From Pterobdella sp. o SKG-2022 (taxonomy: Eukaryota; Annelida; Clitellata; Hirudinida; Piscicolidae): a DNA stretch of 64,000 bases. This document shows, piece after piece, positions 1-9,492 of the stretch. The DNA lies in assembly GCA_964035795.1 (NCBI GenBank), contig OZ038321.1, positions 27,815,387-27,879,386 on the forward strand, written 5' to 3'. Under the pieces are notes generated by a model. It was not told the DNA's origin. It was given only the letters and a program-made list of their open reading frames with translations, and ran no database searches. Numbering within the stretch: the stretch's first letter is position 1; each line of letters opens with the position of its first letter. The position numbers were made by a program, and so were the translations under genes.

Positions 1-77
1 AACAGCAAACGACTCGATACCATAAGAAGGCAAAAAGAGAAGAGTCATACGTGCCTACGATGACTAATCTTTGCGAA
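1..77 (+). CDS. DNAI2: DNAI2 exon (partial at window edge)
   Basis: Reading from base 3 it gives 25 residues ending ESYVPTMTNLCE, matching the family segment before the IMEHCIKQNN region. The donor is gttaac at 78. Phase 0 joins to CTG at 272. Confidence 0.88.
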
Positions 78-3000
78 GTTAACTTTTAAACTAAAAAATT
101 TCACATTAAAACAATTTTAAAAAATTATAATATTATTTACCCGAACACATTTCCATTTTTAAATGAGGGACAAAAAGAAAAAAATAATTAAAATAGCAAA
201 TAATAAATTCATATAATATCATCTAAATTCAAATTTGAAAATGCAAAATTATCGATACACACCGAATGTAGCTGATGGAAGCCTGCATAAACCAAAACAA
301 TAGCCTCGACATCTACCAAGATTACTTTGTCAACGAGCCTCCGATCGAACAACACAATGAAATTACGTCACATGTCTTTGCCAACCTATGGTTAGCTTCT
401 ATATTTAGATATTTTAATTAGATAAGAAAGTTTGGACAGGAATATGGCAATTGGAACGTATTGATTCTAAAAATACGTTTGGGTACCTGTTCATGATGAG
501 TTTAAAATCGGAAAGCTTTGTGCTTAAATATACTTTTTCAGTGCTTTGCTTCAATAATCGTTATTTAAATTATGTTAACGTTTGAATTTCAGTCTAAATA
601 TCATTTTGAAATTATTCATTCTACTTCATAAAACTTTTAAATATTTTACAGACTACAATAAAATTACAATACAATTACGAATAAGGTTGAAGTGCCATTA
701 ACTTCAGGAGTTTCTAGGCCACTTTATTGGTACAGTAATAACAGTTTCGAAGTGAAACCTCGAATTACTAACAAACTATTTACAAACAGTGCAACAACAT
801 AGAAATCATTCAACACAAATCACCAGGGACCACAGTGGCCAAAACCGCAGCGTATCTTGCTTGTCATGGCATCCCTTGGACGGAATGGAGAGGTTAGCAG
901 CTGGTCACTGTGATCTCGACTACTCTGAGTACCTCAAACCATGCACCGATAGCTACATCTGGAGAATAGGCGAGTATCATTGTTTTTCGCTATTTTTTTT
1001 TCTATCGTAATTTGATCTATCAGTAGGCATCGGTTTTGTTGGAAAAATTGACTATATTTGATTGATTGATGGGTGCGTTGCTGTTTCGAAAATAATGATT
1101 TAATTTAATTATTAGTTTGCGTTTCACGAAAAGATTTATACTTCCAGAAGAGATTCTTGAATCTGATTACTATTAGTCAATTAAATGATTTTTCAATTCA
1201 ACGATATTCTTTTCTCAAATAATCAATCAAATGCCTTTTATCAAGGATGGCCAATTTTTTTCTAAAAAACTCTTCCAAGACCATCGTTGAGTTCAACAAT
1301 TAATTAAATCCTGCAGAAAATTCTTTCGAGCCAGAGTTGATTTTGACTCCAACTAGCCCCATGCTAACAATGGAATACAACTACAAAGATGTCTTCTTGT
1401 TGGCTGGAGGCCAATACAATGGCCAGGTGATGTAACAAAGAACCTTTGTTTTTTAACAAAAACGTTCGATTTTATTACTATACTAAGGTACCATTTACTC
1501 ATGGCGCTAGAATTGGTCTTCAAATGAGTGAGTGCTTTCATATACAGCTGACTAATTTTTGCGTTTAACTCAATGGTTATTAGTATACTCGTTAAACAAC
1601 TCATATAGATATTATATGAGTTCAACACAGTAGTAGTTTTAAACTACAAAATATAATTTTAACTTTATTCAAAATCATTACGTATCAAGCTCGAGTGAAT
1701 ATCACATTTCTGATCAAGTTTAATTTAAATTTTGTCTCAAAAGTTGGATTTTTAAATATTTAAACGACAAAGTATAATTATCGGTAAGCTTAGCCTCTTC
1801 ACAAAATTTCAAATTTCTTTATTTGAAAAAAAGTATAATGCTTTTAATTTTGAGATGAGAATGAAAAAATTTAGGGACTTGAGGTGTTCAAAAAAAATTT
1901 ATTTGTTTCACAGGTGACATTTTTCGATATACGAAAGTCAAACAAACCTGTTGGTCTGACAAATAAGGTTAATTTCTCTTTTTTTATATCGATATGTTTT
2001 TCGTAAAACTTTATTTTTCACCTTGGTATCCATTTCATAACAACACTCTTTGCCGAAGAATTCACGCCAATTTGTTACAAAACTAATTTAATTTATCGAA
2101 AATTTTTTTTATTAATTTCAAAAAACTCAAAAAGTTTTTTACAAAAATATAAACCAAAGATTATTTAAGCATACAAAAAAATGACAACCCCAAGAAAAAA
2201 TCCCATTTGGAGCCGGTAAACTCACTGCAGTGGATGCAGTCGAAGACGGGCTTCGAATGTTTTACCACCTCTTCAGACGCTCAAGTACGCTGCATTCTAT
2301 TGAAAACCATTTTAAGTGAAATTTATATAGCGCTGTTTCGCGTTTCAAAGCGCTTCCAATACGTTAAATTTATAGTGAACAAATTGTGAAACGGGTTTTA
2401 TCTTTTAAGGAAATAACTTTCTATATATTAATTAATGCACGAATCTCTTGTAGGTGTTATGGTGGGACATGCGAAACTTACAAGAGTATGTGGACCATAT
2501 GGTCATAGACCCCACCAAGCAGAACAGTCTAAAAAACGCAGAGGGAGGTGTAGTTCTGGAGTATACCACTACCGCAGTAAGTTAATGTTTCGAGGCTAGG
2601 CAGGGATGGAATGTTTCCATTTCATCACCACCATTATATTTCTTGAATATTTGTGTTGTCTCAACGAAATTAGTCAAAGTTTCTTCTAGATTCATAACTT
2701 TTTTTCAATCTTATTAAAAAAAAATGAGTGCTCCACTCATATTTTTAAAGCTAGTAGAGTTATTGAACTTTTTAAAAAAGTGCGTTTCTCCACATCAAAT
2801 TTTTCAGTTTAAGCAAAAGAATCAGAAAACTAATTTTTTGGACGTTTAGCTTCATCATGAAACGATGACTCATCTTTAAATAAATATTCTAATCATAAAT
2901 GGGTTTAGAATCAAACTGGATTCACTGCTGAAATGCATAATCTTGTGAAATAAATAAAAAAAATAGTTCATACTGTATCGATAACACTCACTTTTGTTCA

Positions 3001-3146
3001 GATTATTAACGTTGGAATTGGTATTTAAAAAATAATTTTGTTTATGTTCATATTCAAATTTATCGCACGTTTAGCTTCCTTTAAATCGCCGATGTACAAC
3101 TACGATGGAAAATAGGGCATTACATGTTGTTGCTTTAAATGCTGCA

Positions 3147-3196
<50 letters not shown>

Positions 3197-6100
3197 CATG
3201 AGAATGACGAAAAAGATGATGATTCTCAATAATAATAATAATAATTTTATTACTGATAATGACCCACACCCTGCCAGCCGACAAAGTTCATGGTAGGAAC
3301 GGAACAGGGCAACATCTACTCATGCACCAGAAAGGCCAAGAACCCTGGTTACAACACTACACAACGACTCATCACACATTCTCAATCATTATGTAGCTGT
3401 GTAGCGCTTAACTATTGGGCAAAATAATTATTTTAATATACCTCTATGTATTTATATTTTGAGAATTTTCACTTCAAACGCTGATGAAGCTTTGTGTGAA
3501 AAGAGTTATAATAATGAAACCAAGGTGAGAAGATGGGACAGGTTTTTGCTGAGCACTTTGGCCCTATCTACCTTCTCCAACGTAACAACCACCTGGTAAA
3601 GTCATTTCTCACAGTGGGAGATTACCATGCTGATGTACGTTACTTAGTGTGTGGTGGTGCTTTGATGTATATTGTGGGCCTTAATAGGGGTGTCTTATTG
3701 AACAGCATTTTGGGGTTATGTTGAAGTAGAAATATTAACAAAAAATTATGTTAACTGGCTGGTGGGTTGATAATATTCCGAAACAAATAAGTTTTATATA
3801 CATATGAAAGTTGGCTTCAAAAATGATTTAGACTATAATTCTTGAAAGAATAGATTTCAAAAGAAATTAATTACTAAGGAAAGTACGTATGAAAGTATTG
3901 TTTAGTAGAAATAATTGAAAGGTAAGTAAGAAAATTACCCTATAAAATTGTCCTTCTGCATTGAAACCTCCACGTGAACAATAGCTAAATTAATTATTTT
4001 ATTGTTGTGTTATAGCATCGAAGAGACTCATTCAATTTTTATTTGAGAAAACATTAGACTATTTGGCATGCTTCGAGCTATGCTGTTTAAATATTTCAGG
4101 CTTATTTAAATAGCCCCAGTGCTTATGGATTTTGCCACTATATTTCAATGACTTAGTTGTTTTATTATTAAAAAGAAATTTAGTTTCAAAATAATTAAAA
4201 CATTGAAACAAAAAATTTAATTTTAGAAATAACTTTAATACATTATTCTGCGCAGATCTGGTGTGAGGACTTTCCTCACGCCCCTGTGTGGAAAACACCG
4301 TAAGTTTACCTAACATATATGTCACTTAACGTCGTATTATTTTTCTGAGAGCAATAAATTATTGCCTCTGTGCTTGCCCATAAATACATTTTGCAATCCA
4401 TCATACTTTCTTCATTTTAATCTTTCATTTTCTCAATTTTTCGCTATGTGTTTTTTGGCCATTTTTCATTTAATCTGATCCTCGTTTTGACTGCCCATTT
4501 GGTCACCGATCGATTATGGCCTTTTTAAATCTTTATATTCCATTTTTTCTATAATCAGTGTTCTTTCAACTATTATTTCATGCATCAATCTTTTTTTGTT
4601 TGTTTGAGCATTTTTTTGTCTATTGATAAAAACCATTTTGATGCCGAAATGTATTTTGAAGCATCAATTTTCCATTGTACTTAACCACTTTTTCAATTTT
4701 TCTAATTTTTAATGTTATCAATCACTTCCTTATACTATCCAAACACACTCACCCGAAGTACTAATGTTGTCTTCTGTTTTGAAAAAATAATTTTTATATA
4801 CGTGAAACCTTTTATGAAAAAATTATTTTATAAACATGTTTAATTTAAACTATAATAATTCTAGCCCATGCAGCCTTTATCTCACCCAAAAACTCATTAT
4901 CAAAACACCAATGATTATGACATTTCATTGAAACGAGGAGGTAATTCTCCATCTGGCATGTACCCTCACAGAATGCACAACACTCACATCTTACACGGGT
5001 CATGGAGTCCCTCTCGACCATCCATGTTCTACCTCTGCACTGCTGATGGGTTTGTTGAGGTTCGTGTCTCAAGTTTTGATGTCTTCATCGCTATTGTTTG
5101 GGTCCTGGCTATTTCATGCGTTCTAATAGTTTTGAAAGTAGTATAAAATTCGTGTCTAGAAATAGGCACTATCTTGTGACGACAAAGGTTTTGGTGTGTT
5201 GAAAAAAAATGGTTTTACAAACAAAAAAAATTTCAAATAATTTTTCAACTTTTATTCGTCCCAAGTAAGTTTTGATTGGATGACAAGCATTTTATTTTTT
5301 TTGCAGACAACCCACCCGTGCCTTTTCACAATTGCCACCCTTTTAATCCTTCCTCCAACTTATATTTTTTGATCATTCTTTCCACCAACATTTCCATCAT
5401 TCTGAAGTATTTTTCTTATTTATTTTTTCATCCTCATAACCATCATTAGCTTTATAAATATCCGTTTAAATATATGTAATTTGGAATTAATGATGTGGCA
5501 ATGAAAAATGACGTTTAGGTGTGGGATTTGATGAGCGACCAGAAGATTCCAGAATACACTGTCAAGGTGCATTACCTTACTTAATGACTCTTCAAAAACA
5601 ACAAAATGACCGACTTTTGGTCATACATTGAATATAAACTTGATAATGTAAGTTAGCAAAGCTTTGTTTTTCAGATTAACAAATACTTCGTGTTTGTTTA
5701 CCTCATATAGAATATAATATTGAGCTAGTTTCATGTATAATACTATAGAATATTGTATCGTTAATATAATTATATTCAATATAAAGTTATATCAAATGAT
5801 ATAAATAATGCTACACAGTTGAGCAAGGACCGTTTGTATTGCATGAGTATAGAGGAGAAAGGAGAGTTTGTGGCGGTAGGTTCAGAGACGGGCAAGAGCT
5901 TCATAATGAAGATGACGTCTGAGGCTTATGAGCTACAACATAATGAGAAAACCTTCTTCCTCAATGTAATTGCTGAATTTTTTTCGTCTTTTTAAAAATT
6001 CTGTGTGGTTTTTTTTTTATTTTTGTGAACAATACTTGTCAAAGTGATGTTTATAGGCATATAAAAGCTAATAGCAATAATGATGTTGATAGATGATGGA

Positions 6101-9088
6101 CAGAGAGAGCAGGCGAGAGAAGTTTATTATGGATAAAGAAAAAGAGAACAAGGTTATCAGGACAAATACCAGTCACTACATAAACGTGCTTGTGAGTATT
6201 AATTTATTTATTTTTTAAATTATTTAATTTATTTTTACTTTATTTATGTAATTATTTATTTTTATGTTTATTTATTCATATTTTTTTAATGAATTTATTA
6301 TATATAACTGTGCTGAAACAGTATTTTTTTCTTGGAATTAAATTATTTATTAAAATAATTAATTTTATGAGAGACATTTATACCAGTTTAATAAGTTAGT
6401 CTATATACATAATTTATTTATTTATATTTATTTTTTGATTATTTTTTCAAGTATTTTTGACTTTATGTAATATAAAAATATTTAAAAACTATTCTCTCGA
6501 TATTATTCTGCCTATAATCTAAGCTTATTTTTAAAAGCACGGTGATGAAAATATTTTCGATAATAATTAATGTGGAATTATTTTATGAATAAATTCAAAA
6601 AATATAAAAAACCAATAAACCGGCCCATCCCCAGTGCACATTCTAAGCGACTGTTATTTTTATGTCTTTCTTTGATGTCAAGCTTAAATCTGCTTTGGAT
6701 ATACAAGTCAGAACCAAAAATGAACATTATAACTTTTATGCTTAAGATAAAAGAGAGTTGTCGCTAATTGCTTTTTATATTTTTTATTCAAAAAAATGTA
6801 ATGAAAATTTCAAAATTTTTTATTTTTCAATCAAATCTATATTTAATTATTTTTTTTAGACTGCTAAAGAGAAAGAAGAAATGGAAGAATTAGTTGCGAA
6901 AGTTACCGAAGATTTTTATTACATAATTAACGAAGAAAAAAAGAAATTCGACAAATTTAAAAAACGCGATGTAGTGAGTTTTTTAGAAAAATTTTATGTA
7001 TAGTGTTTGAATTTTTTGAACGTCACACGCGCTTAGTTTGAGTTTCAATCAAATACTATGGAATAATTCAAGTTTATTTCGGGTCATCATTTCGAAGTGT
7101 GATCAAGAAAGTTTAGAGTATTCAGCAAAAAAAAGTTTGATAGATAAAGAAAATTAAAAAAAATACTTCTCTAAAATGGGAATTCCCAAAACTTGAAAGG
7201 AAGACTTAAATGGTTGACTGATGCGCAGAATGAGTGATGTACGAATAAAAAAAACTCAGTTGAAGAGATTGATTGATTAAATTCCAATGAATGAATAAAA
7301 AATTACCTTTTTAATAGAAAGCATTGATAAATTATTGAATGTTTAGTAACTTTTAACTGTTTTGTACATTCCTCTTTATCATTTATCAATGCAATGTCCC
7401 CGGCCACTCTTATTGCCTAGTTTTATTTTCCAACAACCTTTTTTAGATGCTAGAAACAGATATTATTAGGAATACTTTAGAAGAAGAAGAAGAGGAGGAG
7501 GAAGAAGAAAAGGAAGAATACAACGCAGAAATGCAAGTAGTTGTAAAAATGCCTGAAGATCTGAATCTTCCTATGTACCGGGAATCCGTGCCAACGTTTG
7601 AAGGAAAAGCCGACGCACCCGACGAACTTTCTCTGACAAACAAAGTAAGACTCATAGAGAATATACATTGTTTCAGAAAAGTTTTTCGAAATTTTATGTA
7701 TCAGAAAATTTGAAGAATTCAAATAATATTGAAGTTTTGATGATCGTTTATAAATTTTTTGAAAGCTGTTTCATTAAACATTTATTTAGGTGGACAGAGT
7801 GGAATGCGACAAGGTAATCTATAAGTTTTCAAAATAATGCAGCATTTTTTTCACAACTGAAACTTCCCAATAGAATGCTGTTGATTGCACCACAATCCTG
7901 ACCTTGCCTTCAAAAGCTGATTGCTTAGAAAATTATGAAAAAGCTTCTTTCAAGAACCACAACCAATTGCCATTTGATCCTAAGCTTGTCGAGGAGAGGA
8001 AAGATGAAATGAAAACCCTTTTGGCCCAAATGTTTGCAAATGGACTTGAAGAACTGGAAAATGGCAAAAAAAGTGAACTAGCTCAGACGAGTGAGAAAGT
8101 TAAAATTTCAACTGCAAAGAATGTTACTCCTCCTGGAAGTTTCTTGTTTGAAACAGTAAAGAAAGCCAGTTTAAAGGTTCAATCTCAAGAAGTTGAAACC
8201 AAACCTATAGAGAAAAAAGAAAGAACGATAAAAAAAGAAAAATTTCAAACCAAAATCGATCCTTCCGAACCCACAAATGTGTCGGCGAATAAAAATTTAG
8301 AAAACGGAGCGGAAGAGCTGATAAGTGAGGCTCCCAAAGTTTTGTTTAAAAAAAAGCAAACTGAAGAAAATGGACAAAATACTGAAAAAAATTTAAAAAA
8401 AAATAAAAAAGTAAAAAAACAAGAAGAAGAAGAAGAAGAAGAAGAAGAAGAAGAAAACAAAGACGAAGAGGATGATAACATTGACGATGAACTAGACACC
8501 GGAGAAGGTTTGAACCCTTCATTACTGGGCAACAGCCACATTGTAGTTCCATATATAGACTTCAATGATAACGTAACTACCATGGGTGCTGAAAAAAACG
8601 ATGATGTCTTCGGCTTGAAAGCTTTCACTAATATTGAAAAGTTTATGCATGTGCAGCTAGAAAATATGTTGGCAAACATGGATGAAGAAACTGAGGAAGA
8701 AGGTCTTGAGCGTTTGGAAGTTGCAGAAAACAAAAAAAAAACTCAGAATGACTCGGAAGCGCGTGAAGAAGATGTAAAAAACAACGAGAGAACAACAGCT
8801 GAAATGGATGTGGACCCTGAATCGAAAAAAAATGTCCAAGAACGACCCGATAAACAGGTTACTCAAGATTTATCAATGGAGATCAAACGTGAAGAAGAGG
8901 GTTTGGAAGACGATGAAGGAACTACTGTGAAAGATGAAGTGATAGCTTATGGGGTAAGTAAGACAAATGATGTTGGGAAAAATTATGGGGTAGATAGTGT
9001 GGGTGATAATGAGGAAGGTGGGGGAGATGATGGGGAAGTTGGGGGAGATGATGGGGAAGGTGGAGAAGATGAACCTGCACTTGCGTGA
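1..9088 (+). CDS. DNAI2: Dynein axonemal intermediate chain 2 homologue (outer dynein arm), 5' partial, 18 exons
   Basis: WD-repeat intermediate chain of the ciliary outer dynein arm; in the family it pairs with DNAI1 at the base of the heavy chains and anchors the motor on the axoneme. I assembled the exons by eye from splice sites, phase and family homology: <1-77, 272-390, 827-969, 1317-1426, 1914-1967, 2195-2284, 2454-2576, 3278-3347, 3525-3634, 4256-4299, 4972-5059, 5519-5566, 5819-5965, 6093-6191, 6860-6970, 7447-7644, 7790-7813, 7874-9088. All phases agree and give 955 residues plus a stop. Diagnostic motifs are LSWHP, [60 protein letters not shown] and VWDLMSD. The start codon is upstream of the window. 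Human DNAI2 is about 605 residues; the extra length here is a charged C-terminal tail (exons 16-18). The gene identity is firm. Individual splice sites are inferred. Confidence 0.95.
272..390 (+). CDS. DNAI2: DNAI2 exon
   Basis: The acceptor is tgtag. It encodes LMEACINQNNSLDIYQDYF and continues to VFANLW, matching the human IMEHCIKQNNAIDIYEEYF block. It ends in phase 2 (TG), and the first base of the next exon completes Trp. Confidence 0.93.
827..969 (+). CDS. DNAI2: DNAI2 exon, start of WD region, GC donor
   Basis: The acceptor is caccag. It encodes VSCLSWHP, then LAAGHCDLDYSEYL, then SDSYIW-like residues (TDSYIWRI), matching the first WD blade. The phase and the homology of the next exon (E-N-S-F-E-P-E-L) require the exon to end at 969, so the donor is gcgagt (GC-AG intron). 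Confidence 0.92.
1317..1426 (+). CDS. DNAI2: DNAI2 exon, WD repeat
   Basis: The acceptor is cctgcag. It begins with AA to complete Glu, then NSFEPELILTPTSP and LLAGGQYNGQ, matching human ENPNKPELALKPSSP and LLGGCYNGQ. It ends in phase 0 with donor gtgatg. Confidence 0.94.
1914..1967 (+). CDS. DNAI2: DNAI2 exon, WD repeat
   Basis: 54 nt, phase 0 to phase 0, encoding VTFFDIRKSNKPVGLTNK, the end of a WD blade corresponding to human IACWDTRKGSLVAELS. The acceptor is tttcacag and the donor is gttaat. Confidence 0.92.
2195..2284 (+). CDS. DNAI2: DNAI2 exon, WD repeat
   Basis: It encodes SHLEPVNSLQ then WMQSKTGFECFTTSSDAQ, matching human [28 protein letters not shown]. The acceptor ccccaag at 2194 was chosen because it keeps the conserved SH-x-(D/E)-PV motif in frame. 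The donor is gtacgc. Confidence 0.93.
2454..2576 (+). CDS. DNAI2: DNAI2 exon, WD repeat
   Basis: 41 codons in phase 0. VLWWDMRNLQEYVD is followed by VVLEYTTTA, matching human VMWWDIRKMSEPTE and ISLEFESTL. The acceptor is ttgtag and the donor is a consensus gtaagt. Confidence 0.95.
3147..3195 (+). repeat. (ATG)n microsatellite in DNAI2 intron
   Basis: About 16 uninterrupted ATG/GAT units, followed by a short (AAT)n at 3229-3244. Both lie between exons 2454-2576 and 3278-3347 and end about 80 nt before the acceptor. Confidence 0.95.
3278..3347 (+). CDS. DNAI2: DNAI2 exon, WD repeat
   Basis: It encodes [16 protein letters not shown] then TRKAKNP, nearly identical to human [21 protein letters not shown]. 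The acceptor is ctgccag. It ends in phase 1 at 3347 with donor gttaca. Confidence 0.95.
3525..3634 (+). CDS. DNAI2: DNAI2 exon, WD repeat
   Basis: The acceptor accaag at 3524 gives phase-correct GEKMGQVFAEHFGPIYLLQR and then SFLTVGDYHAD, matching human [20 protein letters not shown] and NFLTVGDWTA. The donor is gtacgt. Confidence 0.94.
4256..4299 (+). CDS. DNAI2: DNAI2 short exon (44 nt), WD repeat
   Basis: It encodes IWCEDFPHAPVWKTP (the last codon is split), matching human IWSEDSRESSIMWTK. The acceptor is gcgcag and the donor is gtaagt. Confidence 0.92.
4972..5059 (+). CDS. DNAI2: DNAI2 exon, WD repeat
   Basis: The acceptor is cctcacag. The first base completes Pro, then MHNTHILHGSWSPSRP and FYLCTADGFVE follow, matching human [26 protein letters not shown]. 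The donor is gttcgt, set by the continuity of DGFVE with VWD. Confidence 0.93.
5519..5566 (+). CDS. DNAI2: DNAI2 exon, WD repeat end
   Basis: 48 nt in phase 0 encoding VWDLMSDQKIPEYTVK, the terminal strand of a WD blade (human IWDFMFEQ). The acceptor is tttag and the donor is gtgcat. Confidence 0.93.
5819..5965 (+). CDS. DNAI2: DNAI2 exon, last WD blade
   Basis: 49 codons: LYCMSIEEKGEFVAVGSETG then LQHNEKTFFLN, matching human [20 protein letters not shown] and LQRNEKNVASSM. The acceptor is acacag and the donor is gtaatt. Confidence 0.94.
6093..6191 (+). CDS. DNAI2: DNAI2 exon, post-WD helix
   Basis: 33 codons including MMDRESRREKFIMDKEKE, matching human MFERETRREKILEARHRE. The acceptor is tgatag and the donor is gtgagt. 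Confidence 0.93.
6860..6970 (+). CDS. DNAI2: DNAI2 exon, post-WD helix
   Basis: 37 codons including LVAKVTEDFYYIINEEKKK, matching human [20 protein letters not shown]. The acceptor is ttttttag and the donor is gtagtg. Confidence 0.92.
7447..7644 (+). CDS. DNAI2: DNAI2 exon, glutamate-rich
   Basis: 66 codons in phase 0, with a run of Glu near residue 12 of the exon, then a proline-containing segment (MPEDLNLPMYRESVP). The acceptor is tttttag and the donor is gtaaga. It lies beyond the part that aligns with vertebrate DNAI2. Confidence 0.85.
7790..7813 (+). CDS. DNAI2: DNAI2 micro-exon (24 nt)
   Basis: It encodes only VDRVECDK in phase 0, between the acceptor atttag and the donor gtaatc. It is followed by a 60-nt intron. 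It was placed by splice sites and frame only, so it is less certain than its neighbours. Confidence 0.65.
7874..9088 (+). CDS. DNAI2: DNAI2 last exon, long acidic/lysine-rich tail
   Basis: 404 codons after the acceptor cccaatag, ending at the TGA at 9086-9088. The tail is low in complexity: Lys/Glu mixtures, a poly-Glu run from a (GAA)n tract near 8420-8456, and a final repeat of GGDDGE units ending GEDEPALA. Human DNAI2 also ends in an acidic stretch finishing DLA. One non-repetitive island (HIVVPYIDFNDNV to LENMLANMDEE, about 8535-8690) may be a conserved motif. An alternative donor at 8954 is described under findings. Confidence 0.85.
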   Translation, partial: NAVDCTTILTLPSKADCLENYEKASFKNHNQLPFDPKLVEERKDEMKTLLAQMFANGLEELENGKKSELAQTSEKVKISTAKNVTPPGSFLFETVKKASLKVQSQEVETKPIEKKERTIKKEKFQTKIDPSEPTNVSANKNLENGAEELISEAPKVLFKKKQTEENGQNTEKNLKKNKKVKKQEEEEEEEEEEENKDEEDDNIDDELDTGEGLNPSLLGNSHIVVPYIDFNDNVTTMGAEKNDDVFGLKAFTNIEKFMHVQLENMLANMDEETEEEGLERLEVAENKKKTQNDSEAREEDVKNNERTTAEMDVDPESKKNVQERPDKQVTQDLSMEIKREEEGLEDDEGTTVKDEVIAYGVSKTNDVGKNYGVDSVGDNEEGGGDDGEVGGDDGEGGEDEPALA

Positions 9089-9486
9089 CATTAACCGGTG
9101 AACAACCTTTGACTGGTTATTTCCTTTATCTGCCATTGTGTATTATTATTATAAAAAGAAGCTTCGATATAAGCTAAGAAAGTGGTTTTCTGGGTTGAAA
9201 AAGAAAAAAAAACATGAGAGTCTTTTAAGAATTCTACTGAAAAATTAATTTTTGATGAAGAATAAGAAAATAGTTTGTGACTTTTTGCTTATGTGATTCC
9301 AAGTCTTTTTTGAATAATTCATTTAATGCTATTGAATAGTCCAGGGTTTTGTATTAGCATTCAAATCCCGCAGCTACATTGATGGATCGCTGCGCAAAAG
9401 TATTTCATTTGTTTAGGCTGAGTATAGATGACAAAATAACTAGAAATCATAAAGCTTCCAGCATCAGACTCAATGAATATTTCCAC

Positions 9487-9492
9487 AATAAA
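9487..9492 (+). promoter_or_regulatory. Candidate poly(A) signal of the DNAI2 gene
   Basis: AATAAA about 400 nt downstream of the DNAI2 stop codon. No closer canonical hexamer was noticed. The 3' end itself cannot be seen. Confidence 0.45.

Noticed and set aside
8245..9136. Minus-strand frames of 68-162 codons, Ser/Phe-rich
   Set aside because: Antisense shadows of the Glu/Lys-rich last DNAI2 exon.
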